DNA from: Aliiroseovarius sp. PrR006
GTDB taxonomy: Bacteria > Pseudomonadota > Alphaproteobacteria > Rhodobacterales > Rhodobacteraceae
Direction: 5' to 3'
DNA: 64,000 bases
Assembly: GCF_010500215.1 (NCBI RefSeq)
Contig: NZ_JAAGOY010000004.1
Span: forward strand, 1,116,001-1,180,000
Positions 33,199 through 42,413 of this stretch are shown here, piece after piece (within the stretch, counting starts at the first letter, position 1; each line of letters starts with the position of its first letter). The notes beneath the pieces were generated by a model. It was given only the letters and a program-made list of their open reading frames with translations, did no database searches and was not told the origin of the DNA. The position numbers were made by a program, and so were the translations under genes.

Positions 33199-34692
33199 AT
33201 GAACGAGATCAGCAATATCCAGCAAGGTGCAGCATCGGGCGAGGCCGAGGTGCAGGATAGCCTGCCCCACCACATCGAAGCCGAACAGCAGCTTCTGGGT
33301 GCCATCCTGACCAATAACGACGTGTTCGACCGCGTCGCCTCGATCATCAATGCCGGTCATTTCTACGAACCCGTCCATGCCCGTATCTGGGACATCGCCG
33401 CCAGCCGGATTTCCAAAAACGCACTGGCCAGCCCGGTCACGCTGAAGGCGTTCATGGAAGACGACGAGGGTCTGAAAGAACTGGGCGGCCCGGCCTATCT
33501 GGCGCGCCTTGCAGGTGCTGCGATTTCCAGCTTCGCCGCACGCGACTATGCGCAGATGATCTATGACCTCGCCATCCGGCGTGAACTGATCCAGCTGGGT
33601 CAGGACATCGCAGCCAAGGCACAAAAGGTCGACATCTCGTCCGAGCCGAAAGAACAAATCGTCGAGGCCGAACAGGCGCTTTATAAGCTGGGCGAAGCAG
33701 GCCAGACCGAAAGCGGTTTCCAAAGCTTCCTGAAAGCGGTGACCGAGGCCGTTCAGGTCGCCAACGCCGCCTACCAACGTGAAGGTGGGATGGCCGGGAT
33801 CTCGACCGGTCTTATGGATATGGACGGAAAACTGGGCGGCCTTCACCCGTCTGACCTTCTGATCCTCGCGGGTCGTCCCTCGATGGGGAAAACGTCATTG
33901 GCCACCAACATCGCCTTCAACGTGGCCAAAGCCTATAAAAAGGGCACTAAGCCTGATGGGACAGAGGGCGCGATTTCCGGCGGGGTCGTCGGATTCTTCT
34001 CGCTCGAGATGTCAGCCGAACAGCTGGCGGGCCGTATCTTGGCCGAAGCGTCCGAGATCTCGTCCCACAAAATCCGTCAGGGTGACATGGACGAAAACGA
34101 ATTCCGCCGTTTCGTTCAAGCCGCCAAAGACCTGGAAAGCTGCCCGCTGTTCATCGACGACACACCTGCGCTGCCGATCAGCCAGCTGGCAGCCCGCGCC
34201 CGTCGCTTGAAACGGACCCACGGGCTGGACCTGTTGATCATCGACTATCTGCAGCTGTGTCGCGGCATGTCGGATAACCGCGTGAACGAGATTGCCGAGA
34301 TCTCGATGGGCATGAAAGCCATCGCCAAGGAACTGAACATCCCAGTGATCGCGCTGTCCCAGCTGTCGCGTCAGGTGGAAAGCCGCGACGATAAACGCCC
34401 GCAACTGTCAGACCTACGTGAATCGGGCTCGATCGAGCAGGACGCCGATGTCGTCATGTTCGTGTTCCGCGAGGAATACTATAAGGAACGCGAAAAACCG
34501 GGCGATCACGAGCTTGACCGCATGGCCGCGTGGCAGGACGAAATGTCCAGCCTGCACGGCAAGGCCGAAGTTATCATTGGCAAGCAGCGTCACGGTCCCA
34601 TCGGCACGGTGGAACTGTCCTTCGAAGCGCAGTTCACCCGTTTCGGCAATCTGGTCAAAGCGTGGCAACAAGGATCGGGCGACGGGTTCTGA
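33199..34692 (+). CDS. dnaB: Replicative DNA helicase DnaB
   Basis: Unwinds DNA ahead of the replication fork. 497 residues: N-terminal primase-interaction domain (PHHIEAEQQLLGAIL) and RecA-type motor domain with Walker A GRPSMGKTS (residues 225-233), Walker B LLIIDYLQL and motif DLRESGSIEQDADVV. No intein is present. ATG 33199 has AGGACAGG upstream; the GTG six bases earlier overlaps it. It is preceded by a DnaA box. Confidence 0.97.
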   Translation: MNEISNIQQGAASGEAEVQDSLPHHIEAEQQLLGAILTNNDVFDRVASIINAGHFYEPVHARIWDIAASRISKNALASPVTLKAFMEDDEGLKELGGPAYLARLAGAAISSFAARDYAQMIYDLAIRRELIQLGQDIAAKAQKVDISSEPKEQIVEAEQALYKLGEAGQTESGFQSFLKAVTEAVQVANAAYQREGGMAGISTGLMDMDGKLGGLHPSDLLILAGRPSMGKTSLATNIAFNVAKAYKKGTKPDGTEGAISGGVVGFFSLEMSAEQLAGRILAEASEISSHKIRQGDMDENEFRRFVQAAKDLESCPLFIDDTPALPISQLAARARRLKRTHGLDLLIIDYLQLCRGMSDNRVNEIAEISMGMKAIAKELNIPVIALSQLSRQVESRDDKRPQLSDLRESGSIEQDADVVMFVFREEYYKEREKPGDHELDRMAAWQDEMSSLHGKAEVIIGKQRHGPIGTVELSFEAQFTRFGNLVKAWQQGSGDGF

Positions 34693-34710
34693 TCCTCACG
34701 GACGTGCCCC

Positions 34711-35118
34711 TTAACGATAATAGCGCGTCACCATCTGGTAGTCCTTACGCGGGCCGGACACAGTCCAGACGGACTGCCAAAAGGGCCAAGCGCTGAAATC
34801 ATAGGACACATTGTACTGATCCGGATCGCACCAATGCCGGTCTTCAGGGCGACCCTCGGTCAGATCGAAAGTATGGAAGTCGCGACCGTCCTCGAACAAC
34901 ACCTGAATGCGCCCGTCGGACGCTTGGCGCCAGTGATAGACCCGGCTGGCCGCAAAGCTGGCGCCGGTGTCGGTCATCAGAACCCCGTCCTCACGATAAA
35001 GCAGCCCTTCGAGTTCCGGCGAAAGCAGCGCGGTGCCAGTCAGGCGATGCGTGGCGCCCCCTGCCTCGACAATCTCGCGTTCAATGCGCCATTCCCCCAG
35101 AAAATCCGTGAATCTCAC
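34711..35118 (-). CDS. DUF6314-like hypothetical protein
   Basis: A 135-residue soluble protein of lipocalin-like length. Repeating aromatic beta strands (VYHWRQASDGRIQVLFEDGRDFHTFDL) fit the DUF6314 family as I remember it; function unknown. I chose GTG at 35118 since AAGGGG precedes it and the product opens directly with FTDFLGEW; the frame is open to 35193, which would approach purB. It converges on dnaB and is divergent from purB. Confidence 0.7.
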   Translation of the reverse strand: MRFTDFLGEWRIEREIVEAGGATHRLTGTALLSPELEGLLYREDGVLMTDTGASFAASRVYHWRQASDGRIQVLFEDGRDFHTFDLTEGRPEDRHWCDPDQYNVSYDFSAWPFWQSVWTVSGPRKDYQMVTRYYR

Positions 35119-35246
35119 CCAGATCACCCCTTTTTCGTCGCAAACATGGGGCCCGCGCGCCCATTCCCGGCACGCTTCCCTTGTTCGCTGCATCGCGGCA
35201 GTTTATGAGAAGCGCGACTGCCAACCAAACGAAAAAGGCTCCGCCG

Positions 35247-36554
35247 ATGATCCCTCGTTATGCCCGCCCCGATATGGTCGCCATCTGGTCGCCCGAAACC
35301 AAGTTCAAAATCTGGTACGAGATCGAGGCGCATGCCTGCGACGCCATGGCCGATCTGGGCGTGATTCCGCGTGAAAACGCGGATGCCGTCTGGAAAGCCA
35401 AGGATGTCGAGTTCGACGTGGCCCGCATCGACGAAATCGAAGCCGTCACCAAACATGACGTCATCGCCTTCCTGACCCACTTGGCTGAACATGTTGGCTC
35501 GGAAGAAGCTCGCTTCGTACACCAGGGCATGACCTCGTCCGACGTTCTGGACACCTGCCTGAACGTGCAGCTGGTCCGCGCCGCTGACCTGCTGCTGGTC
35601 GGCATGGACAAAGTACTGGCCGCGCTGAAGAAGCGTGCACTGGAGCACAAGGACACTGTTCGCGTCGGCCGCTCGCACGGCATTCACGCCGAACCCACCA
35701 CCATGGGCCTGACCTTCGCGCGTTTCTACGCCGAGATGGACCGCAACAAGAACCGTCTGGAGAAAGCCCGCTGGGAAGTCGCCACCGGTGCGATCTCGGG
35801 TGCGGTTGGCACCTTCGCCAACATCGACCCCGCCGTGGAAGAGCACGTCTGCGAAAAGCTGGGCCTGCGCCCCGAGCCGATCAGCACGCAGGTCATCCCA
35901 CGTGACCGCCACGCCATGTTCTTCGCCACTCTGGGCGTGATCGCCTCATCGATCGAAAACATCGCCGTCGAGATCCGCCACATGCAGCGTACCGAGGTTC
36001 TGGAAGGCGCCGAGTTCTTCTCGATGGGCCAGAAGGGCTCGTCGGCGATGCCGCACAAGAAGAACCCGGTTCTGACCGAGAACCTGACCGGTCTGGCCCG
36101 TCTGGTCCGCATGACCGTCATCCCCGCCATGGAAAACGTGGCGCTGTGGCACGAGCGCGACATCTCGCACTCGTCGGTCGAGCGCGGCATCGGCCCGGAC
36201 GCCACTGTCACTCTGGACTTCGCCCTGCACCGTCTGGCCGGTGTTATCGACAAAATGCTGATCTTCCCCGAGAACATGCTGGACAACATGAACAAATTCC
36301 CCGGTCTGGTCATGTCGCAACGCGTGCTGCTGGCTCTGACGCAGGCGGGCGTGTCGCGTGAAGACGCCTATTCGATGGTCCAGCGCAACGCGCTGAAAGT
36401 CTGGGAAGAACGTCTTGATTTCCGCGAGCTGCTTCTGGCGGACGACGCCGTTGTCGAGGCGCTTGGCGAAGATGGCATCAACGAAAAATTCGACATGGGT
36501 TACCACACCAAACATGTCGACACGATCTTCAAGCGGGTCTTCGGCGACAGCTGA
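35247..36554 (+). CDS. purB: Adenylosuccinate lyase
   Basis: Acts twice in purine synthesis, cleaving SAICAR and adenylosuccinate with release of fumarate. 435 residues with the superfamily signature GSSAMPHKKNP in the flexible catalytic loop, the TSSDVLDT motif and the catalytic His region GRSHGIHAEPTT. It begins MIPRYARPDMVAIWS, the usual short form. A 12-bp hairpin lies 40 bp after its stop. Confidence 0.97.
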   Translation: MIPRYARPDMVAIWSPETKFKIWYEIEAHACDAMADLGVIPRENADAVWKAKDVEFDVARIDEIEAVTKHDVIAFLTHLAEHVGSEEARFVHQGMTSSDVLDTCLNVQLVRAADLLLVGMDKVLAALKKRALEHKDTVRVGRSHGIHAEPTTMGLTFARFYAEMDRNKNRLEKARWEVATGAISGAVGTFANIDPAVEEHVCEKLGLRPEPISTQVIPRDRHAMFFATLGVIASSIENIAVEIRHMQRTEVLEGAEFFSMGQKGSSAMPHKKNPVLTENLTGLARLVRMTVIPAMENVALWHERDISHSSVERGIGPDATVTLDFALHRLAGVIDKMLIFPENMLDNMNKFPGLVMSQRVLLALTQAGVSREDAYSMVQRNALKVWEERLDFRELLLADDAVVEALGEDGINEKFDMGYHTKHVDTIFKRVFGDS

Positions 36555-36593
36555 TCCGCGCTGAATTTGGGCGCTCCGCCCGTTTGTGCTACG

Positions 36594-36623
36594 ATAGGGG
36601 CCTTCTGAACAGGAGGCCCCTAT
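36594..36623 (+). promoter_or_regulatory. Hairpin enclosing the start site of the next gene
   Basis: Positions 36594-36605 pair with 36612-36623 (12 bp, one G-T) around TGAACA. The 3' arm contains AGGAGG (36611-36616) and the first two bases of the ATG at 36622, so folding would block translation. No T tract follows. It may end purB transcription or gate the small gene. Confidence 0.7.
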
Positions 36624-36783
36624 GCAATTCAAGACCCTGCTTTTCACGGTCCTGTTGGCTTTGATCCCAACTCTGTCCATCGCTGGCCAATGCAACCGTG
36701 GATCACACGAAGCTTCGACCTGTGCAGCCGGACAAGTTTGGAACGACAAGCTACAGGCTTGTATCGACGAGAAATCGGTCTGA
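36622..36783 (+). CDS. Tiny secreted cysteine-containing protein (53 aa)
   Basis: MQFKTLLFTVLLALIPTLSIAG is a clear signal peptide; the mature 31 residues carry three cysteines (C24, C34, C47) in the order CNRGSHEASTCAAG and LQACIDE. AGGAGG lies five bases before the ATG. Similar tiny proteins follow purB in other Roseobacters as far as I recall, and the cysteine spacing recalls a chitin-binding-like fold, but no function is supported. Too short for usual ORF cut-offs. Confidence 0.72.
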   Translation: MQFKTLLFTVLLALIPTLSIAGQCNRGSHEASTCAAGQVWNDKLQACIDEKSV

Positions 36784-36853
36784 TCAGCCCGGTGTAAAGG
36801 TGGCTTTAACCCACAGCTGTCAATCTGCCTGAAACCAAGGCGGAGGTGGCGTT

Positions 36854-37972
36854 GTGCCAAATGACATGACGGTTGGGGCAGATTTGGTATTGGGGGAAGT
36901 CACGGGTCAGGTTCTGGCTGGTGCGGCGCCGGACCCTGTGATGGAGGTGGCGCGCCCGCTGCATCAACTTCCACGGCATCTCTCGCGTCCCCAGAAGGCT
37001 GCCATCATTGTGCGTCTGTTACTGGCCGAAGGCGCGGTATTGGCCCTGCAGGATCTCCCAGACAGTTTACAGGGTGAACTGGTCCACCAGATGTCCACCA
37101 TGCGCTATGTCGACCGGGCGACCTTGAAAGCGGTGATCGACGAGTTTGTTTACGAGATCGAAGAGATCGGCTTGTCCTTCCCCGGCGGTCTGGAAGACAC
37201 GCTGTCTGTTCTTGATGGCACGATCAGCCCGGCCACCGCCGCACGTGTGCGCGAGCTGTCTGGCGTCGAGATCGCGCATGACCCGTGGATGACGGTTGCG
37301 AGCACCCCGATCGAACAGCTTCTGCCCTTACTGGAAAATGAAAGCGCCGAGGTCTCGGCGGTGTTGCTGTCAAAGCTAAGAACATCAGTTGCAGCAGAAC
37401 TGCTGGGCAAGCTACCGGGGCAAACTGCGCGCAAGATCGCTTTTGCGGTCTCTCTGACCAGCACCATCGCGCCCGATGTGGTCGCGCGGATCGGGCGATC
37501 TCTGGCGGAACAGCTGAGCGATCGCCCTGCCAAAGCCTTTGACGATGATCCCAGCGAGCGCGTTGGATCGATTCTGAATGTCTCACCCGCCACCACACGA
37601 GAAGAAGTGTTGGATGGGCTAGAGCAGGAAGACACCGAATTCGCCAGCGCCGTGCGCAAATCCATCTTCACCTTCGCCAACATTCCTGAGCGTCTGCAGC
37701 CGGGCGACGTGCCGAAGGTCACCAAGGATGTCGACCAAGCGATCCTTGTGACTGCGCTTGCGGCCGCCACTGATGATCTGGAACCTGTCGCGAACTTCAT
37801 CCTCGATGCGATGTCCAAACGCCTGGCCGAAGGCATCCGGGAAGAAATAACGGAACGTGGACCGGTGAAACCCGCCGACAGGGATGCGGCGATGAACGAA
37901 GTAATTGCCCAAATCCGCAACTTGGAAGCAGAGGGTGAGATTACATTGATCACGCCAGACGAAGACGACTGA
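36854..37972 (+). CDS. Orphan FliG-like protein
   Basis: A 372-residue protein with the three FliG domains in order: N-terminal (LSRPQKAAIIVRLLLAEG, from residue 43), middle (armadillo-like, ENESAEVSAVLLSKLRTSVAAELLGKLP) and C-terminal (FTFANIPERLQ to NLEAEGEITLI). FliG is the rotor protein that contacts the stator. Here the usual DDRSIQR-type segment of the torque helix reads QPGDVPK, and the EHPQ motif is lost. No flagellar gene is near. GTG start with GGAGGTG upstream. It may be a degenerate paralogue or have a new role. Confidence 0.78.
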   Translation: MPNDMTVGADLVLGEVTGQVLAGAAPDPVMEVARPLHQLPRHLSRPQKAAIIVRLLLAEGAVLALQDLPDSLQGELVHQMSTMRYVDRATLKAVIDEFVYEIEEIGLSFPGGLEDTLSVLDGTISPATAARVRELSGVEIAHDPWMTVASTPIEQLLPLLENESAEVSAVLLSKLRTSVAAELLGKLPGQTARKIAFAVSLTSTIAPDVVARIGRSLAEQLSDRPAKAFDDDPSERVGSILNVSPATTREEVLDGLEQEDTEFASAVRKSIFTFANIPERLQPGDVPKVTKDVDQAILVTALAAATDDLEPVANFILDAMSKRLAEGIREEITERGPVKPADRDAAMNEVIAQIRNLEAEGEITLITPDEDD

Positions 37973-38064
37973 CACCCCCGCTGAAGCTTGCAGGCTGCAG
38001 CACTGCCCGTTATGTGTGTCCGGCAGCCCATTCTCATGTTGGGCAACGGACCGGGAGCGACCAA

Positions 38065-38958
38065 ATGGTGCAAGTAAAACGTGGCGTAGGCCCCTATCTG
38101 ACCCACATGGCGCTGGCCGGTGTTCTGAACCTGCCCCGCATCCTACCCTATAAATTGCGCCTTCCCGTGGTTGGCTGGTTTGCGTCACACATCATCGGTC
38201 CCGTCGCGGGCTATGACAAACGTGTTCGCAACAATCTGGCCCTGACCTTCCCTGACATGACTCCGGCCGAGGTCAAGCGCATGGAACGCGCAGTTTTATC
38301 CAACGCTGGCCGTTTTCTGGCCGAGATGTGGTCCGGCGAAGATCTGTTCAATCGCATGAAAAACACGCAGCTCAGCGGGCCGGGTGTTGCCGCGCTGGAG
38401 CAGGCGAAGGCGGAAGGGCGCCCGATCATCGCAACCTCGGGCCATTTCGGAAACTACGACGCGGCTCGCGCTGTTCTGATCCAGTCGGGCTTCAACACCG
38501 GCGCGCTGTATCGCCCAATGTCCAACGCCTATTTCAACGAAAGCTACATCAAGCGCATGGAAGGCTTCGAAGGGAAGGCGTTCGAACAATCCCGCCGCGG
38601 TATGGGCAGCATGGTCAAGCATCTGCGCAGCGGGGGGCTTTTGGCGATCCTCTTGGATCAGCGTGAAGATCAGGGCGCCATGCTCAGCTTTTTTGGAAAG
38701 CCAGCAATGACCACGCTTGCCATCGCCGAGATGGCCCTGAAATACAACACGCTATTCATCCCGGTCTTCGCAATCCGCAAGGAAAACGGGGTGGATTTTG
38801 ACGTCGTGGTGGAAGAGCCGATCGAACACTCGGATCCGGAAACCATGATGCAGGAATTCAACGATCGGCTCGAAGCGCGCGTGCGTCAGAACATGGATCA
38901 GTTCCTGTGGATCCACAAACGCTGGCAGATGCCGGACAGCGACAATTCAGACGCGTAA
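38065..38958 (+). CDS. LpxL/HtrB-type acyltransferase
   Basis: A 297-residue membrane-associated acyltransferase of lipid A or related lipids. The catalytic HX4D is H127-FGNY-D132, and RRGMGSMVKHLRSGG and LLDQREDQG are conserved downstream. A hydrophobic N-terminal segment anchors it to the inner membrane. GGGAG precedes the ATG. The donor and exact acceptor cannot be told. It lies 92 bp after the FliG-like gene. Confidence 0.88.
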   Translation: MVQVKRGVGPYLTHMALAGVLNLPRILPYKLRLPVVGWFASHIIGPVAGYDKRVRNNLALTFPDMTPAEVKRMERAVLSNAGRFLAEMWSGEDLFNRMKNTQLSGPGVAALEQAKAEGRPIIATSGHFGNYDAARAVLIQSGFNTGALYRPMSNAYFNESYIKRMEGFEGKAFEQSRRGMGSMVKHLRSGGLLAILLDQREDQGAMLSFFGKPAMTTLAIAEMALKYNTLFIPVFAIRKENGVDFDVVVEEPIEHSDPETMMQEFNDRLEARVRQNMDQFLWIHKRWQMPDSDNSDA

Positions 38959-38961
38959 TCG

Positions 38962-39693
38962 TCAATCCAGCGCGATGGCGGCCACGATCTCGCCGGGATA
39001 GTCGCCCATTCGTGTGGCCTGCAAAAGGATCGCAGCGCTCTGCCCATCCGGGGCCACGGGACTGGGCAGTGAGAGCTCGATCTCGCCCATACCGTCCCAT
39101 TTTCCGAAGGTTTGAATGTTGGTCACGATATTGGTCGATGTGATCGAGCGACCTGCGTTTTCCCCCCGTTTGACGGCCACAGTCGCCTTGGGCGTGAAAT
39201 GCACGATCTGTGCAATCACCGGGTCAGGCAGAGGCATATTCGAAACATTGGCCACACGAACAATGCGCCCGTTCTCACCATTGTGGGTCGACAGGCTGAC
39301 CCGGCCCACAGCCATCTGGTGCCGGTGCAGGATCTCCATCACCTTCATGACATGGCTACCCACGGCCTGATCGACACCGCCGATGACCATCTGAGGCGTA
39401 TAGATCGACTTGGTCCCAAACCCATAGGCATAGGCCTTTTGGCGCTTGGTGTGCTCGGGCCGGGCAAAGGTGTCTTTCCAGCCGATATAATCCCAATAAT
39501 CCACATGCATCGCCAAGGGCAGGACATCACTTTGGCGCGACAGCTCGCCCAGAAATTCATCTGCAGGCGGGCAGGATGAGCAGCCTTGCGAGGTAAACAG
39601 CTCGACCACCACAACGGGGCGATCTCCGGCGATGGCCAGACCTGTAAAGGTGCTTAGAACTATGCTGATCAATCCGGTCAGAAGTGCCCGCAT
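38962..39693 (-). CDS. Secreted thioredoxin-like protein, DUF1223 family
   Basis: A 243-residue protein with signal peptide (cleavage near residue 22, LAIAG) and a thioredoxin-fold start ELFTSQGCSSCPPAD with C38 and C41. The family is uncharacterised and periplasmic. Start 39693 is favoured because the signal peptide begins there; the frame is open 60 bp further. In many alphaproteobacteria this gene lies beside acnA; no acnA is present here. Confidence 0.88.
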   Translation of the reverse strand: MRALLTGLISIVLSTFTGLAIAGDRPVVVVELFTSQGCSSCPPADEFLGELSRQSDVLPLAMHVDYWDYIGWKDTFARPEHTKRQKAYAYGFGTKSIYTPQMVIGGVDQAVGSHVMKVMEILHRHQMAVGRVSLSTHNGENGRIVRVANVSNMPLPDPVIAQIVHFTPKATVAVKRGENAGRSITSTNIVTNIQTFGKWDGMGEIELSLPSPVAPDGQSAAILLQATRMGDYPGEIVAAIALD

Positions 39694-40258
39694 CGGTGTC
39701 TCTTTCTGTTGTGCTCTGATCCCTAGATAGCGATCCCGGGCCTGACCTTCCAATCAAGGATTTGCGAGGTGTTTGTTACAGTTTCCCGCGGAAAGGGAAT
39801 TTCACCTGCCGCGCTTGAGTATCCACACTGTGCACAGGGCATTACTTCTGGCGTATGTTGCGTGACCTTGCGGGAATTCATGAGGATCTACTCCCAAGAG
39901 CACAAAGCCACAGCGACCCGAATCGACGGCGCTTTGTCGTCACCGACCGTGTTCCGTCAGCTATTTCGTACGCTCTCTGCCTATGAAGGATCTACCGCGA
40001 CCAGTGATGTGCGTCACTGTAGAATGCGCTAGGGCAGGTTAAGCTAACATTAGAAAAACAAACCGTTTCTGTATTGAATTCTAGATCACGGCGACCTGTC
40101 AGTTTACCCTGTTCCCAGCGTGATGGGCATATTTCAACCATCACCTATGTTACCAAGTGAGGTCAAAGTTAATTGAGTAGCTTATTTCGACAAATCCCGA
40201 TTCCAGCGCTGGAATATCTCGGTTTCGCACTCATCATCCTGATGCTGAACTCAGCAAG
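39694..40258. other. 565-bp region without a supported gene
   Basis: Two short open frames (87 codons from 39769; a 29-codon hydrophobic frame starting TTG at 40173 and ending over the ccmG stop) lack good start sites or recognisable products. The middle is AT-rich with a 7-bp inverted repeat (GTGATGG at 40120, CCATCAC at 40138). It may be a remnant of lost genes or hold an unannotated RNA. Confidence 0.5.
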
Positions 40259-40810
40259 TTAACGCGCTTCTGCCACCGCAATAGCGGGGCGAATGATGCT
40301 TTCCAGAATGCCTTCGGTAATCGGGCCTGCAAAACGTTTCACCACTGTCCCATCGCCCGCAATCACGAATGTCTCAGGCACGCCGTATAGCCCCCACTCC
40401 AGTCCGGTGCGACCGTCCGCGTCTGCCATCAGGGCAGCGTAAGGGTTGCCCAACTGGGCCAGGAAGCGTTTGGCATTAGCCGGGTCGTCCTTGTAGTTGA
40501 TCCCGTTGATCTGCACACCTTCCTCGGCCAACCGTTCCAGCAAAGGATGCTCGGCCCGGCAAGGCGCACACCAACTGGCCCAGAAGTTTACCAACTTCAC
40601 GCCGCCGGTTTTCAGGTCCTCTTGAGTAAAGCCGGGCTCGCCGTCAAAAGCGGTGACTTGCAGGGCCGGAACGATACCGCCTTCGCGGGTGGACGGAAGC
40701 GCATCACGGTCATCCTGCGTCATGCCCCAAAGAAACATGCTGGCCAGCCCAAGAAACAGGACGGGCGGCAGGATCATCAGCCACGAGATACCTTTTTTTG
40801 TCTCAGTCAT
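40259..40810 (-). CDS. ccmG: Cytochrome c biogenesis thioredoxin CcmG/DsbE
   Basis: Reduces apocytochrome c cysteines before haem attachment. 183 residues, anchored by one N-terminal helix (residues 10-29), with the thioredoxin site WCAPC (C81, C84) and the GVPETFVI cis-Pro loop. Its start overlaps the end of ccmD by 8 bp. Last gene of the ccm run. Confidence 0.94.
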   Translation of the reverse strand: MTETKKGISWLMILPPVLFLGLASMFLWGMTQDDRDALPSTREGGIVPALQVTAFDGEPGFTQEDLKTGGVKLVNFWASWCAPCRAEHPLLERLAEEGVQINGINYKDDPANAKRFLAQLGNPYAALMADADGRTGLEWGLYGVPETFVIAGDGTVVKRFAGPITEGILESIIRPAIAVAEAR

Positions 40811-40958
40811 TCCGCTTTGCCCTTTCTTCGGCCGCGTCCAGTTCACGTTTTACTTGGACCGAGCGACGCCAAGTCACAAGGACCAGAGCGATCAAAAGTA
40901 CGAGAGTGATCACCCATGACGACAGGATCGCGTCGGCGTATTTTCCAAGCTCAAGCAT
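40803..40958 (-). CDS. ccmD: Haem exporter subunit CcmD
   Basis: A 51-residue single-helix protein (MLELGKYADAILSSWVITLV at the start, RRS and a charged tail after the helix). It assists release of haem-loaded CcmE from CcmABC. It overlaps ccmC and ccmG by 8 bp each, which fixes both ends. Shorter than the usual ORF cut-off. Confidence 0.93.
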   Translation of the reverse strand: MLELGKYADAILSSWVITLVLLIALVLVTWRRSVQVKRELDAAEERAKRND

Positions 40959-41685
40959 CTTTCATCCTTTCACGAACGTCCAAACGGTGCAGGCGAACCA
41001 GACGCAGCTCGGTCCGGGTGCGGATCAGGACGAGGGCGACGAACAGCAGGATGAACCCGGCGATACACAGCAGTAGGGGCTGGTAGTAGACGTTCGACAC
41101 GTGCTCTTCCTTATCCAGTGACAGAGACGCACCCTGATGCAGCCCTTGGTTCCAGAAGTTCACCGCATAACGGCTAAGCACGGCGAAGACCGAACCGACG
41201 ATGCACAGGACCGATGTCAGATCGGCGGCTGTATCCGGGTTATCAATGGCCGCCCAAAGTGCCATATAGCCCAGATAGAACAGAAATAGGATTAGGAAGC
41301 TGGTTAGGCGTGGATCCCACGCCCAATAGGTGCCCCACATCGGTTGCCCCCAGATCGCCCCGGTGATCAGCGCGATCACGGTCATGGTGACACCAATCAG
41401 GGCGGCCGCCTTGGCGGCGCGGACCGAGACATGGTGACGGCGCACGATCCAGATCAGGGATGTTACAAGCATCATTACCCAGATATTGATCGCCATCATC
41501 GCGCTTGGCACGTGGATATAGATGATCTTGACCGAGTTGCCGAAATTAGCGGCTTCGGGTGTGAAGAAAAAGCCCCAGATCATTCCCGGGATCAGGGTCA
41601 GGGCGCACAGGCCAATCACCCAGGGCAAAACCTTGCCGCTGAGGGCCATGAACTTGACCGGGTTTGCGAATTCCCAAAGTGACAT
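40951..41685 (-). CDS. ccmC: Haem exporter subunit CcmC
   Basis: Presents haem to CcmE in the periplasm. 244 residues, six membrane helices, with the tryptophan-rich motif WGTYWAWDPR and flanking haem-ligand histidines (IHVPSA; GLHQGAS). 71 bp after ccmB, it is in the same run and overlaps ccmD. Confidence 0.96.
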   Translation of the reverse strand: MSLWEFANPVKFMALSGKVLPWVIGLCALTLIPGMIWGFFFTPEAANFGNSVKIIYIHVPSAMMAINIWVMMLVTSLIWIVRRHHVSVRAAKAAALIGVTMTVIALITGAIWGQPMWGTYWAWDPRLTSFLILFLFYLGYMALWAAIDNPDTAADLTSVLCIVGSVFAVLSRYAVNFWNQGLHQGASLSLDKEEHVSNVYYQPLLLCIAGFILLFVALVLIRTRTELRLVRLHRLDVRERMKDA

Positions 41686-41756
41686 GTGTTTCCTCTGTGG
41701 CTTCCTTCAGTCGGTGGCGCAGGCAGCATAGTGCATGTGCCTCGGAATGGTTTGAC

Positions 41757-42413
41757 CTATCTAAGGTTCACACGCAAGGCGGCCGCGGCGGCAAATGGTA
41801 GCAGGGCGATGGATCCCGCCGTGATTCCGGCCATCATTAGCAGCGGGGTTGAAGCCGATAGGCCTGCGGTGCCGCGGGTTGCGGCCTCGGCCCCGAAGAT
41901 CAGGGTTGGGATATATAGCGGCAGGACCAAGAGCGACAGCAGCAAACCGCCGCGCTTAAGGCCCACGGTCAGGGCTGCGCCAAAAGCGCCGATCATCGAC
42001 AGCGCGGGCGTGCCGATCAGGAGCGTGATGAAGATCCAGTAATGGCCGGGGCTTTCAAGGTTCATAAGCGTCCCCAGCACGGGCGCAGCCAGCGTCAGCG
42101 GCAACCCCGTCACCAGCCAGTGGGCCAGCGCTTTGACCGCAACAATTCCCTCCATCGGGATGGGGGCGGTGGCAAGCAGGTCAAGCGACCCGTCTTCAAA
42201 GTCGAGCTGGAATATACGATCCAGTGACAATAGGCATGCCAACAGCGCGCCCACCCACAGGATACCCGGCGCGATGCGCGACAAGATCGCGGCCTCGGGG
42301 CCGACACCAAAGGGTACAAGGGTCGAGACGATCAGGAAGAAGGCCAGCCCCAGCCCAAAGCCACCCCCTGCCCGCATGGCCAGCCGCAAATCCCGAACCA
42401 GCAAAGCGATCAT
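41757..42413 (-). CDS. ccmB: Haem exporter subunit CcmB
   Basis: Membrane half of the CcmAB ABC module needed to release holo-CcmE. 218 residues with six helices, [13 protein letters not shown] after the second helix, and no signal peptide. Its ATG overlaps the ccmA stop (ATGA). Confidence 0.95.
   Translation of the reverse strand: MIALLVRDLRLAMRAGGGFGLGLAFFLIVSTLVPFGVGPEAAILSRIAPGILWVGALLACLLSLDRIFQLDFEDGSLDLLATAPIPMEGIVAVKALAHWLVTGLPLTLAAPVLGTLMNLESPGHYWIFITLLIGTPALSMIGAFGAALTVGLKRGGLLLSLLVLPLYIPTLIFGAEAATRGTAGLSASTPLLMMAGITAGSIALLPFAAAAALRVNLR

Noticed and set aside
39769-40032. 87-codon frame in the gap after DUF1223
   Set aside because: No ribosome site, no recognisable sequence and ordinary codon pattern absent; kept only as part of the gap description.
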